Source: Streptomyces sp. TRM49041 (GTDB taxonomy: Bacteria > Actinomycetota > Actinomycetes > Streptomycetales > Streptomycetaceae). Taken from it: DNA of 64,000 nucleotides. The stretch is taken from the NCBI RefSeq assembly GCF_008271805.1, contig NZ_VSRY01000173.1:264765-328764 (forward strand), read 5' to 3'. Of the stretch, positions 35,526 through 42,978 are shown in pieces. Within the stretch, counting starts at the first letter, position 1; each line of letters starts with the position of its first letter. Both the position numbers and the translations under genes were made by a program. A model generated the notes under the pieces. The model was not told the DNA's origin. It did no database searches and saw nothing but the letters and a program-made list of their open reading frames with translations.

Positions 35526-35792
35526 GTGACACGGTTTGTCCCTTACCGGCTGCGGCGTGTCACGGCAGCCGTTCTGCTCCTCGCACCCGCGGCAGGACTG
35601 CTGTGGGTCCCCTGGTACGGCGGTGCGCGCCCGCGACTGGCTGGAGTGCCGTTCTTCTACTGGTACCAGCTCGCCTGGGTGCCTGGATGCGGTCTCGCCC
35701 TGCTCGCCGCGTATCTGCTGACCAGGAATGTCCATCGCCGTCCTGACCCTGACCCTGACTCCGACCGGCGGCGTCACCGGCCCGGCCCCTGA
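35526..35792 (+). CDS. DUF3311 family small membrane protein
   Basis: An 88-residue protein with two helices, VTAAVLLLAPAAGLLWVPWY and WYQLAWVPGCGLALLAAYLL, joined by RLAGVPFFYW, the DUF3311 signature. Members accompany SSS symporters and probably assist their assembly. I favour GTG 35526, which has AGAGGA nine bases upstream; ATG 35517 has no spacing. The tail is a DPDPDSDRRR repeat-like stretch. It is unusual in being divergent from the symporter. Confidence 0.82.
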   Translation: MTRFVPYRLRRVTAAVLLLAPAAGLLWVPWYGGARPRLAGVPFFYWYQLAWVPGCGLALLAAYLLTRNVHRRPDPDPDSDRRRHRPGP

Positions 35793-35814
35793 TCCGCGGC
35801 ACCGGGTGAGGGTG

Positions 35815-36699
35815 TCACACGGACGGTGTTCGCCGCCGCCGGGTCGGAACGAATCGGACCGGACTGCCCGGCCCGGCCTGGGCGGCCGCCGACAGCCGGT
35901 TCTCGGGTACGACGCCGATCACGGGATAGCCGCCGGTGGTGGGGCAGTCGGCGAGGAAGACCACCGGTTTGCCGTCTGGCGGCACCTGGATGGCACCCAC
36001 CACCATGCCTTCGCTGGGCATTTCACGGTGCACCGCCCGGTCGAGAGCGGGCCCGTCCATCCTCAGCGCGATGCGGTTGCTGCGGGAGGAGACATGGAAG
36101 CGGGCCGTGGCAAGGGTGTTGATCGCGCGGGTGGTGAACCAGTCGTCCCGTGGGCCGAGCAGTACGGGGAGCACCAGTTCCTTCGGGGGCGCCTGCCACA
36201 CCATCGTGTCGGCGTGGAGAGGTGAGCCGGTCACGTCTCCCAGAGGGAGGGTGTCCCCGATACTGAGAGGGGCCGGGCCGAGGCCGGAGAGCAGGTCGGT
36301 GGAGCGGCTGCCGAGGACGGGGCGTACCGCGATGCCTCCGCTGACGGCGACGTAGCTGCGCAGACCGGTGGCGGCCGGGCCTATATCGAGCACGGCGCCG
36401 GCCGGCACGTGTACGGGACTCGTCCACGCCACCGGCCGACCGTCGACCCGTACCGGTGCGGGGGCGCCGGTCACGGCGACAACCACGGGGTGAGTGGTGC
36501 GCACGGCCACCCCGGTCAGTGTGGTTTCCAGCGTCGCCGCATCGGCGTGGTTGCCCACCAGGCGGTTCGCAAGGAGGTGTGCCGACTGGTCCAGTGCCCC
36601 GGATCGCGGTACGCCCTGGCAGGCATGGCCGAACCGGCCGCGGTCCTGGATGGTGGTGAGGGCGCCTGCCCGTAGGACTTCGAGCTTGCCGCCGCTCAC
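35815..36699 (-). CDS. pxpC: 5-oxoprolinase subunit C (KipA/AHS2 family), copy 2
   Basis: A 294-residue paralog of the protein at 25726-26643, very similar along its length (LEVLRAGALTTIQDRGRFGH, YVAVSGGIAVRPVLGSRSTD, DCPTTGGYPVIGVVPENRLS). GTG 36699 overlaps the pxpB stop (GTGA). The C-terminus ends cleanly after PVRFVPTRRRRTPSV, closer to normal family length than copy 1. It is convergent with the DUF3311 gene. Confidence 0.93.
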   Translation of the reverse strand: MSGGKLEVLRAGALTTIQDRGRFGHACQGVPRSGALDQSAHLLANRLVGNHADAATLETTLTGVAVRTTHPVVVAVTGAPAPVRVDGRPVAWTSPVHVPAGAVLDIGPAATGLRSYVAVSGGIAVRPVLGSRSTDLLSGLGPAPLSIGDTLPLGDVTGSPLHADTMVWQAPPKELVLPVLLGPRDDWFTTRAINTLATARFHVSSRSNRIALRMDGPALDRAVHREMPSEGMVVGAIQVPPDGKPVVFLADCPTTGGYPVIGVVPENRLSAAAQAGPGSPVRFVPTRRRRTPSV

Positions 36700-37364
36700 G
36701 CGATGTGCCTTTCGGCTCCCGTTGTCTGTGCGGGCCCGCGGGCGGGTCCGGACTCCTGTGGGACGAACCGCACGCGCGTGCCGGGGGTCAGCAGTGCCGC
36801 GGGTTCGCGTTCCATGTCCCATAGGCGCACGTGGGTCGTTCCGATCAGTTGCCAGCCTCCGGGAGACGCGCGCGGATAGATACCTGTGTAGGGGCCCGCG
36901 AGCGCTACGGAGCCGGCTGGTACCGAGGTACGCGGCGCGGCGTGGCGCGGCACATGGTAGGTGTCACCGAGACCGGTCATGTAGGCGAATCCCGGGGAGA
37001 AGCCGCAGAAGGCCACTCGGTGTTCCATGCCGCTGTGGATGCGTGCCACCTCGTCCGGGGCCACGCCCCACAGATCCGCGACGGCATCGAGATCGGCACC
37101 GTTGTAGTGCACGGGGATGTCGAGGACAGGTCCGCTGCCGGCCACGAGCGCGGGCACGGACCACCGGCGCAGCTCCGTTTCCATGGCACCGGTGTCATGG
37201 GCGCCGTAGAGGAGGACGGTCTTCTCTCCGGGCACGATCTCGCGCACCGACGGCAGTGTTCCCGTGTCGCGGCGGCTCAGGAGTTGAGCGTGCCATGCCT
37301 GGGCCTCTTCGGGGGTGTCCAGATCGATGAGCAGGGAGTCCTGCCCGACCGGTCTCAGTATCAC
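36696..37364 (-). CDS. pxpB: 5-oxoprolinase subunit B (KipI/AHS1 family), copy 2
   Basis: A 222-residue AHS1-type subunit. ILRPVGQDSLLIDLDTPEEA, EIVPGEKTVLLYGAHD, RVAFCGFSPGFAYMTGLG and SVPAGSVALAGPYTGIYPRA align with copy 1. GTG 37364 overlaps the pxpA stop, and the 3' end overlaps pxpC. Differences from copy 1 are scattered, so this is an older duplication rather than a recent one. Confidence 0.93.
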   Translation of the reverse strand: MILRPVGQDSLLIDLDTPEEAQAWHAQLLSRRDTGTLPSVREIVPGEKTVLLYGAHDTGAMETELRRWSVPALVAGSGPVLDIPVHYNGADLDAVADLWGVAPDEVARIHSGMEHRVAFCGFSPGFAYMTGLGDTYHVPRHAAPRTSVPAGSVALAGPYTGIYPRASPGGWQLIGTTHVRLWDMEREPAALLTPGTRVRFVPQESGPARGPAQTTGAERHIA

Positions 37365-38125
37365 GCGAACGCCTCCACCCTGATTCCGGCTTCCTCCAGC
37401 GCCGCGCGAACTCGCTCGGCCAGTTCGACTGCTCCGGGGGTGTCCCCGTGAAGGCACAGGGAGCGTGCCCGCACGGGCACGGATGAGCCGTCCGCGGCGG
37501 TGACGCGGCGCTCTTGTGCGAGAGTGACGGCCCTGTGGGCGACCTGTTCGGGGTCGGTGATCACCGCACCGGGGGAGGTTCGGGGGACCAGTGTCCCCTC
37601 CGGCGTGTAGTGGCGGTCGACGAAGGCCTCGTCGACGACGGGGAGACCGATGCGGTCGGCCTGGGCGTGCATGGCGGAGCCGGGCAGGCACAGCACGGGA
37701 AGCGAAGGGTCGGCGAGAGCCGTGCCCGCGGCCACGGCAGAGGCCTGTTCCTGGTCGGACACCACTCGGTTGTACAGGGCGCCGTGTGGTTTGACATAGG
37801 CCACGGTCGCTCCGGCGGCCCGGGCGAACACCTGGAGGGAACCGATCTGGTAGGTGACCTCGTCGGCGAGTTCCTCGAGGGGTACGTCCATGGCGCGGCG
37901 TCCGAATCCGGCCAGGTCCCGGTAGGAGACCTGGGCGCCGATCCTCACGCCGCGTTCGGCCGCGATGTCGCAGACCCGGCGCATGATGCTCGGGTCGCCC
38001 GCGTGGAAGCCGCAGGCGACGTTGGCGCTGGTGACGACTTTCAGCATGGCCTCGTCGTCGGTGAGGACCCATCGCCCGTAGCCCTCTGCGAGGTCGGCGT
38101 TGAGGTCGATAACGGTGTCTGTCAT
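37361..38125 (-). CDS. pxpA: 5-oxoprolinase subunit A (LamB/YcsF family), copy 2
   Basis: A 254-residue protein starting MTDTVIDLNADLAEGYGRWV at ATG 38125, behind AAGGAGA. SANVACGFHAGDPSIMRRVC, YVKPHGALYNRVV and SLCLHGDTPGAVELAERV are conserved. The 50 bp between the hydro-lyase stop and this start keep nucleotide similarity to copy 1 (for example CTCGTGCCGAGCGGACTG), showing that the duplication included this junction. Confidence 0.93.
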   Translation of the reverse strand: MTDTVIDLNADLAEGYGRWVLTDDEAMLKVVTSANVACGFHAGDPSIMRRVCDIAAERGVRIGAQVSYRDLAGFGRRAMDVPLEELADEVTYQIGSLQVFARAAGATVAYVKPHGALYNRVVSDQEQASAVAAGTALADPSLPVLCLPGSAMHAQADRIGLPVVDEAFVDRHYTPEGTLVPRTSPGAVITDPEQVAHRAVTLAQERRVTAADGSSVPVRARSLCLHGDTPGAVELAERVRAALEEAGIRVEAFA

Positions 38126-38178
38126 CGGTGGTTCGTCTCCTTGGCACAGTCCGCTCGGCACGAGATGCCACAGCGCCT

Positions 38179-38973
38179 TCATCCGATGCGGTAGTCCGTG
38201 TCCCGGGCATCGGTTATCAGCATGTGTCCGGGTGCGTGGGTGATCGCGAACGGGGGGCGCGAGGCCATCAGAGCCGTCTGCGGTGTGACGCCGCACGCCC
38301 AGTACACGGGTACGTCGCCCGGCTCTGCCTCGACGGGGTCGCCGAAGTCCGGGCGGGTGAGGTCCTCGATGCCCAGGGCGCCGGGGTCCCCGATGTGCAC
38401 CGGGCCTCCGTGCACCGAGGGCATCAGTGCGCTCAGGCGGCTCGCGGTGCCCACGAGTTCGAGCGGTATCTGCCGCATGGACACCACCATGGGACCGTGC
38501 ATCCGGCCGGCGGGGCGGCACTCGCGGCTTGTTCGGTACATCGCGACGTTGCGCCCCTGATCGATGTGACGCAGGGGTACGCCTGCGTCGGCCAGTGCGC
38601 TCTCGAAGGTGAAGCTGCAGCCGATGAGGAAGGTGACCAGGTCGCCGCGCCAGGCATGGGTGACGTCGCGGGGCTCTTCGACGAGCCGGCCGTTCTCCCA
38701 GACGCGGTAGCGGGGTGCGTCGGTGCGCAGGTCGGCGCCCGGGGCCAGTGCCGTGGTCGTGGACCCCGGGTCCGTGACGTCCAGGACCGGGCAGGGCTTA
38801 GGGTTGCGCTGACAGAACAGGAGAACGTCGTAGGCCCAGTCGGCGGGTACTGCGATGAGATTGGTCTGGGTGTAGCCGGCACACCATCCTGCGGTGGGCG
38901 AACTCGTGCCGCCGCGGAACAGGGCGCGCGCCTCGCCGGGGGGCAGGGCCTCCCGAGGGGCGACTGCAGTCAT
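38179..38973 (-). CDS. DUF1445/UPF0317 putative hydro-lyase (YcsI-like)
   Basis: A 264-residue member of the family named putative hydro-lyase, a domain also present in human D-glutamate cyclase DGLUCY. GWCAGYTQTNLIAVPADWAY, FLIGCSFTFESALADAGVPL, RHIDQGRNVAMYRTSRECRP, MVVSMRQIPLEL and HIGDPGALGIEDLTRPDFGD are the conserved blocks. In Bacillus the homologue ycsI sits with ycsF/kipIA, as here. A likely role is feeding 5-oxoproline into PxpABC. ATG 38973 follows AAAGGA. First gene of the pxp copy 2 operon. Confidence 0.88.
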   Translation of the reverse strand: MTAVAPREALPPGEARALFRGGTSSPTAGWCAGYTQTNLIAVPADWAYDVLLFCQRNPKPCPVLDVTDPGSTTTALAPGADLRTDAPRYRVWENGRLVEEPRDVTHAWRGDLVTFLIGCSFTFESALADAGVPLRHIDQGRNVAMYRTSRECRPAGRMHGPMVVSMRQIPLELVGTASRLSALMPSVHGGPVHIGDPGALGIEDLTRPDFGDPVEAEPGDVPVYWACGVTPQTALMASRPPFAITHAPGHMLITDARDTDYRIG

Positions 38974-39133
38974 CAGCGGTCCTTTCGTTGAAAACCGTCC
39001 GCCCACCGGAATCGTGGTCCCGCCCATGGCAGGCCCTGCGGATTCGCGCGGCCCTCCAGGGGAGGTCTACTTCCGCCCTTTTGAGGTGTGCGTCCTGGCC
39101 GACAGGGCGGGATCCCCGCGGGCCGCACCACCC

Positions 39134-39163
39134 AAGATAGAATATCGTTGAACGATCCGACAA
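39134..39163 (-). promoter_or_regulatory. GntR operator B between the hydro-lyase and gntR genes
   Basis: ATATCGTTGAACGATCC (39142-39158) lies between leftward TTGTCG (39163-39158) and TATCTT (39139-39134), spaced by 18 bp. It lies in the divergent gap before gntR, so it probably serves autoregulation too. TGTTGTTTCGTTC follows at 39170-39182 as in operator A. Confidence 0.78.
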
Positions 39164-39268
39164 GGCCCCTGTTGTTTCGTTCGCGGGTTTCCGGTTGACT
39201 GGGACAGCACAAGAAACGCCTGTGGGAGACCGTCGGACGCCGTCGGCCGTATGTGAAGGATGAAAGTC

Positions 39269-39985
39269 ATGACAGCCGAGGTCGACCCGTCCGTGCTCGT
39301 CAGCGACCGCGCACTGCTCGGGCGCTCGAGCACGGCCGACCGGGTCACTGACATTTTGCGTGCGCGCATCGCCGAGGGGTACCTGCCGCCGGGGAGCAAG
39401 CTTTCCGAGGATGCCATCGGCAGTGCGCTGGGGATCTCCCGCAACACCCTCCGAGAGGCGTTTCGCCTGCTCACCCACGAAAGACTGCTCGTCCACGAGC
39501 TCAACCGCGGCGTCTTCGTCCGCATGCTCACGGTGCAGGACGTCACCGACATCTACCAGGTGCGCAGGCTCATCGAGTGCGCAGCGGTGCGTTCCCTGGG
39601 GGCACCGCCCTACGACCTGAGCCAGGCCGAGGGCGCGGTCGCCGAAGGGGAGAAGGCCGCCGAGGGGGGCTCTTCGCTCGCACTTGGCACAGCCAACATC
39701 CACTTCCACCACGCCGTCGTGGCCCTCGCCCACAGCGAACGCCTCAATGAACTGATGCGCGGTGTCCTGGCCGAACTGCGCCTGGTCTTCCATGCCATGG
39801 ACAATCCGCGCAGTTTCCATGAACCGTACCTGGCGCGCAATCGGGAGATCCTCTCCGCCCTCAGGGCGGCGGACAGGGCCAAGGCCGAGCTGCTGTTGGC
39901 CGCGTATCTGGACGACGCCGAGAAGCAGCTCGTCCAGCGGTACTCCGAGAGCATCGCCGCCGGCGAAGGTGGCTCGCGCCGGTAG
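39269..39985 (+). CDS. GntR family regulator, FadR/FCD subfamily
   Basis: A 238-residue regulator. The winged HTH reads STADRVTDILRARIAEGYLP then PGSKLSEDAIGSALGISRNT and LREAFRLLTHERLLV. The FCD ligand domain carries the metal-type Asp/His pattern (DIYQVRRLIECAAV, NIHFHHAVVALAHSERLNEL, HEPYLARNREILSALRAADR). FCD members often bind carboxylic acids through a metal. I chose ATG 39269 because AAGGA is eight bases upstream; ATG 39260 is also possible. It is the candidate regulator of the palindromes at 28.4, 39.1, 41.8, 42.5, 47.0 and 55.8 kb. Confidence 0.9.
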   Translation: MTAEVDPSVLVSDRALLGRSSTADRVTDILRARIAEGYLPPGSKLSEDAIGSALGISRNTLREAFRLLTHERLLVHELNRGVFVRMLTVQDVTDIYQVRRLIECAAVRSLGAPPYDLSQAEGAVAEGEKAAEGGSSLALGTANIHFHHAVVALAHSERLNELMRGVLAELRLVFHAMDNPRSFHEPYLARNREILSALRAADRAKAELLLAAYLDDAEKQLVQRYSESIAAGEGGSRR

Positions 39986-40155
39986 TACGGCGCCGGCCGC
40001 CGGAGTCACCGCCGGTTCCCCGGGCCGCGATTCCGGGGAGCGCGCCGGGCCCCGCACCGGCGACGAAGGGGTCCTGGTGCTGTTCGGCATTGCGTGCAGC
40101 CTTCCGTTCTGACAGGGGGCCCTTGGCGAGGTTCCGTGTGTCCGGGTCCGAAGGG

Positions 40156-40199
40156 GTCGGAGGCCAGAACCCCCGCCGACTGGCCGAAAGGCCTCCGAC
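40156..40199. terminator. Long inverted repeat between convergent gntR and NRAMP-like genes
   Basis: GTCGGAGGCC (40156-40165) pairs perfectly with GGCCTCCGAC (40190-40199). An alternative inner pairing (GGCCAG with CTGGCC) exists. It lies between two converging stops and probably works as a bidirectional terminator. The rest of 39986-40444 shows no gene. Confidence 0.55.
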
Positions 40200-40444
40200 A
40201 GGGGTCTGGCATCGTCATTGACGGTCTGTGTGTGGTCGGGCAAGGAGGCAGCCGCTGACCCGCGTACGCCCGGCCGGGGCGCGGTCGTCGGCCGGCGTGA
40301 CGCTGGACGTCATCTTCGATGTCCCTGTGGGTCGCTGTGGCTGGTGAAGTGTTGTTGTCGTGGGCGGGGGCTTCTTCGGGTTCGAGGACCGGTGGTCGCT
40401 GGGGCGTGGCCCGTGTGCGACGTGGTCGGCCCGCTGTTGCGCGG

Positions 40445-41713
40445 TCAGCCCACGACGCCTGTCGCGCGCAGGATGTTGAAGACACCGAGACCTGTCGCCA
40501 CGAGCACCACCACGCCGCCGAGCATGTTGCGCGTGAGGCTGTTGCGGTGGTTCCCGAGGAGGTCACGACGGTTCATCACAACGAGCAGGAAGATCGCGAC
40601 GATCGGCAGCAGCAGTCCGTTGGCCGCCTGGGCGAAGAGGATCGCGGTAACCGGGCTCTCGCCGAGCACCGCGAAGATCGTGCCCGTGAGGAGCACCACC
40701 GCCCAGATCGCACGGAACCTGGTGGCCTTCAGGTCCGGCTTCCAGCCCAGCGCACCACTGACGGCGAACGCAGCCGCGAGCGGCGCGGTGATCGCGCTGG
40801 TGAGTCCGGCGGCGAACAGCCCGAGCGCGAAGAAGCCCTGGGCCCACGACCCGAGCAACGGCTCCAGCTGCGCCGCCATGTCGGCGGCGCTCTTGACACC
40901 GAGCCCCTTGGTGAACATGGCCGTCGCCGCGGTGGTGACGATCGCGAGGGTGACCAGGCCGCCCAGACCGATGGCGAGGTAGGTGTCGCTGCGCGACTCC
41001 TTCAGCGCCTCGTCGACGGGCACGTCCTCGCTCCACTTCTGGCTGACGGAGCTGGCGTGCAGGAACAGGTTGTAGGGCACGACGGTGGTACCGATGAGCG
41101 CGATCACCATGAGCGTCGAGCCATCGGGCACCGACGGAACGAGCCCGCCGAACAGGTCTCCCAGATCCGGACGCACGATCACCGTCGTCGCGACAAACAC
41201 CACGCTCATCAGGACGACGAGGGCGACGATCGCCTTCTCGATCAGTCGGTAGGTGCCGCTCAGGAGCAGGATGAAGCCCGCGGCGCCCACCACCCCGGCC
41301 CAGACCTGGGGCGACACTCCGGTGATGGCTTCGAGGCCGAGGCCGGCGCCGGTGAGGTTGCCGGTCTGGTAGGCAGAGTTGCCGAACGCGATCGCGGCCA
41401 CGACCAGGCCGATGGCGCCGTACTTCACGGCGGGCTGGCGGAAGGTCGTACGCAGCGCCTCGCCGAGACCGGCCCGGCTCACAATTCCGAGGCGGGCGGA
41501 CATCTCCTGCAACACCATCGCCGCAGCAACAGAGAACACCACGGCCCACACCAGCGCGAATCCGAAATTCGCACCGGAGATGCTGGCGGTCGTGACCGTC
41601 CCCGGGCCTATGAACGCCGCGGTGACCAGCAGTCCCGGTCCGAATCTGCGGTTTCTGGGGCGGGCAGCTGGTTGCTGTCCTGCCTGGTCCGCCTGGCTGT
41701 CGATTTCACTCAT
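40445..41713 (-). CDS. NRAMP-like transporter lacking the metal-binding motifs (YcsG-type)
   Basis: A 422-residue LeuT-fold transporter of the NRAMP superfamily, about 11 helices. True NRAMP metal transporters have DPGN in helix 1 and MPH in helix 6. Here helix 1 has GPGT (residues 36-39, FIGPGTVTTASISGANFG) and helix 6 has VPYN (212-215, TTVVPYNLFLHASSVSQKW). Divalent metal transport is therefore unlikely. The Bacillus homologue ycsG lies in the ycsF-ycsG-ycsI-kip operon, and here the gene carries a GntR operator 65 bp upstream. Uptake of 5-oxoproline or a related compound is inferred. Confidence 0.88.
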   Translation of the reverse strand: MSEIDSQADQAGQQPAARPRNRRFGPGLLVTAAFIGPGTVTTASISGANFGFALVWAVVFSVAAAMVLQEMSARLGIVSRAGLGEALRTTFRQPAVKYGAIGLVVAAIAFGNSAYQTGNLTGAGLGLEAITGVSPQVWAGVVGAAGFILLLSGTYRLIEKAIVALVVLMSVVFVATTVIVRPDLGDLFGGLVPSVPDGSTLMVIALIGTTVVPYNLFLHASSVSQKWSEDVPVDEALKESRSDTYLAIGLGGLVTLAIVTTAATAMFTKGLGVKSAADMAAQLEPLLGSWAQGFFALGLFAAGLTSAITAPLAAAFAVSGALGWKPDLKATRFRAIWAVVLLTGTIFAVLGESPVTAILFAQAANGLLLPIVAIFLLVVMNRRDLLGNHRNSLTRNMLGGVVVLVATGLGVFNILRATGVVG

Positions 41714-41770
41714 GGGGGAGCTCCTTAGCCATCTGTGCGCGACGCGTGTTTCGCGGCTTGATGTGCGAAC

Positions 41771-41799
41771 AAACTAGGGATCGTTGAACGATCCTTCAA
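41771..41799 (-). promoter_or_regulatory. GntR operator C before the NRAMP-like gene
   Basis: GGATCGTTGAACGATCC (41778-41794) is a perfect palindrome around one base, set between leftward TTGAAG (41799-41794) and TAGTTT (41776-41771) with 17-bp spacing. It is the best-formed site with operator D. Confidence 0.85.
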
Positions 41800-41867
41800 G
41801 GGGTTGACAGAATCTTTATACGACCTGGCAGCGTGCGGTGAGCCGCGGGCGCCGCGCGCCGGCGGAC

Positions 41868-42338
41868 TCAGCCGACATCGACAGGCAGTACGGCCCACAC
41901 CACATGGCCGTGCGGCAGGCGCCAGGCGCCCCAATCGGAGGACAGAGCGCGGACCAGGCGCAGCCCCCGCCCGTTGCAGAGGATGTCGTCGCCGGCCTCG
42001 CGGGGAGCCGGAATCCCGCTCCATCCTCGACCGTGGTCGCCGACCTCGAGACGGACCGCGTCGTAGGTCACTGTGTGGAGGCGCCGCAGGGTGTGCCACA
42101 CCGGATCACCCTTGGAGCCGTGGCGGATCGCGTTGGCGACGAGCTCGGAGACGATCAGTTCCGCATCATCGACCAGATGCGGCAGCCTCCATGCCCGTAG
42201 CCGGTCCCCGACCTGCCGGCGGGCCAAGCGGGCCGACGTGGCAGAAGCGGCAAGGGTCCAGGTCTGCTGGTCGGCGGAGTCGGCATCCGGAGCGGGATGC
42301 GCCTGAGTAGCGGGATGAGGAGGCATCTGAGCACTCAC
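41868..42338 (-). CDS. RsbW-like ATP-binding (HATPase) regulatory protein
   Basis: A 156-residue protein with the anti-sigma-type kinase fold: LAASATSARLARRQVGDRLR, the N-box IVSELVANAIRHGSKG, and GRGLRLVRALSSDWGAWRLP then HGHVVWAVLP. Such Streptomyces proteins bind ATP and regulate partners by protein contact or phosphorylation. GTG 42338 is used; ATG 42326 is an alternative, and neither has a strong ribosome site. A degenerate GntR operator lies about 150 bp upstream. Confidence 0.82.
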   Translation of the reverse strand: MSAQMPPHPATQAHPAPDADSADQQTWTLAASATSARLARRQVGDRLRAWRLPHLVDDAELIVSELVANAIRHGSKGDPVWHTLRRLHTVTYDAVRLEVGDHGRGWSGIPAPREAGDDILCNGRGLRLVRALSSDWGAWRLPHGHVVWAVLPVDVG

Positions 42339-42484
42339 TGGGGATGCGCACGGACTGCGCCGCGCGGCGGGTTCCGCTTCCGGGACGGCTTTCGAAGCGG
42401 CTGGACAAGGGACGAGGCCGTGGTGTCGGCTCAGTCGCGGGGCGGGGGTGTCGGCTGCGAGTCACAGCCTCCGCCTCTCCATTT

Positions 42485-42513
42485 CTGCGTAGGATCGTTC
42501 CACAATCCGCTTC
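42485..42513 (-). promoter_or_regulatory. GntR operator F (degenerate) before the HATPase gene
   Basis: GGATCGTTCCACAATCC (42492-42508) matches the consensus except in the right arm. The leftward -35 and -10 are weak (GAAGCG and TACGCA). It has the same placement relative to a downstream leftward gene as the other sites. The remaining bases of 42339-42917 hold no supportable gene. Confidence 0.5.
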
Positions 42514-42917
42514 CCTGGAGTATCAATCGCCCTCGCCGACTGTCAACCCTCACCCGAACTCCCTGCCGCCGCACCGGACACCCGGGCAGCCGCCCACTGG
42601 GCGGCACCCTGCCCCGCGCGGCACCCTCGACCGCTCACCCCCGCACCCTCCGGCCCGCCCGCCCACCTGCGCTGAGCTGCGGGTCTGCTCAAGAGTCGGC
42701 ACAGAACCCCGGAATGGACACCCAGCCCGAGACCGCTCATGACGCAGTAGCGCCGCCCTGAAGAGTGCGATCGCAACGCTATGTAACGTTTCGGGAAAGA
42801 GGCCCGTCTCCGTGTTCATGTAGACCCGATGACGGCGGCGTCACGCCACGGCACGACGGAAAGAGCGCCCGCACCGCGGGCACGGCGGAGCGGACCCGGT
42901 CACAGCCACCACCCCGA

Positions 42918-42940
42918 CCGGGGCAGCCAGGCTGCCTCGG
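42918..42940 (-). terminator. Hairpin after the substrate-binding lipoprotein gene
   Basis: CCGGGGCAG pairs with CTGCCTCGG (nine pairs, one wobble) around a five-base loop, about 40 bp after the stop of the lipoprotein gene. There is no T-run, as is common in streptomycetes. Confidence 0.45.
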
Positions 42941-42978
42941 GGCGGGGCCCGGTCGACGTCCGCGGACGCCTCGGCCGC

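Noticed and set aside
40006..40566. Open frames between gntR and the NRAMP-like gene
   Set aside because: No family resemblance and they overlap the inverted repeat; treated as intergenic.
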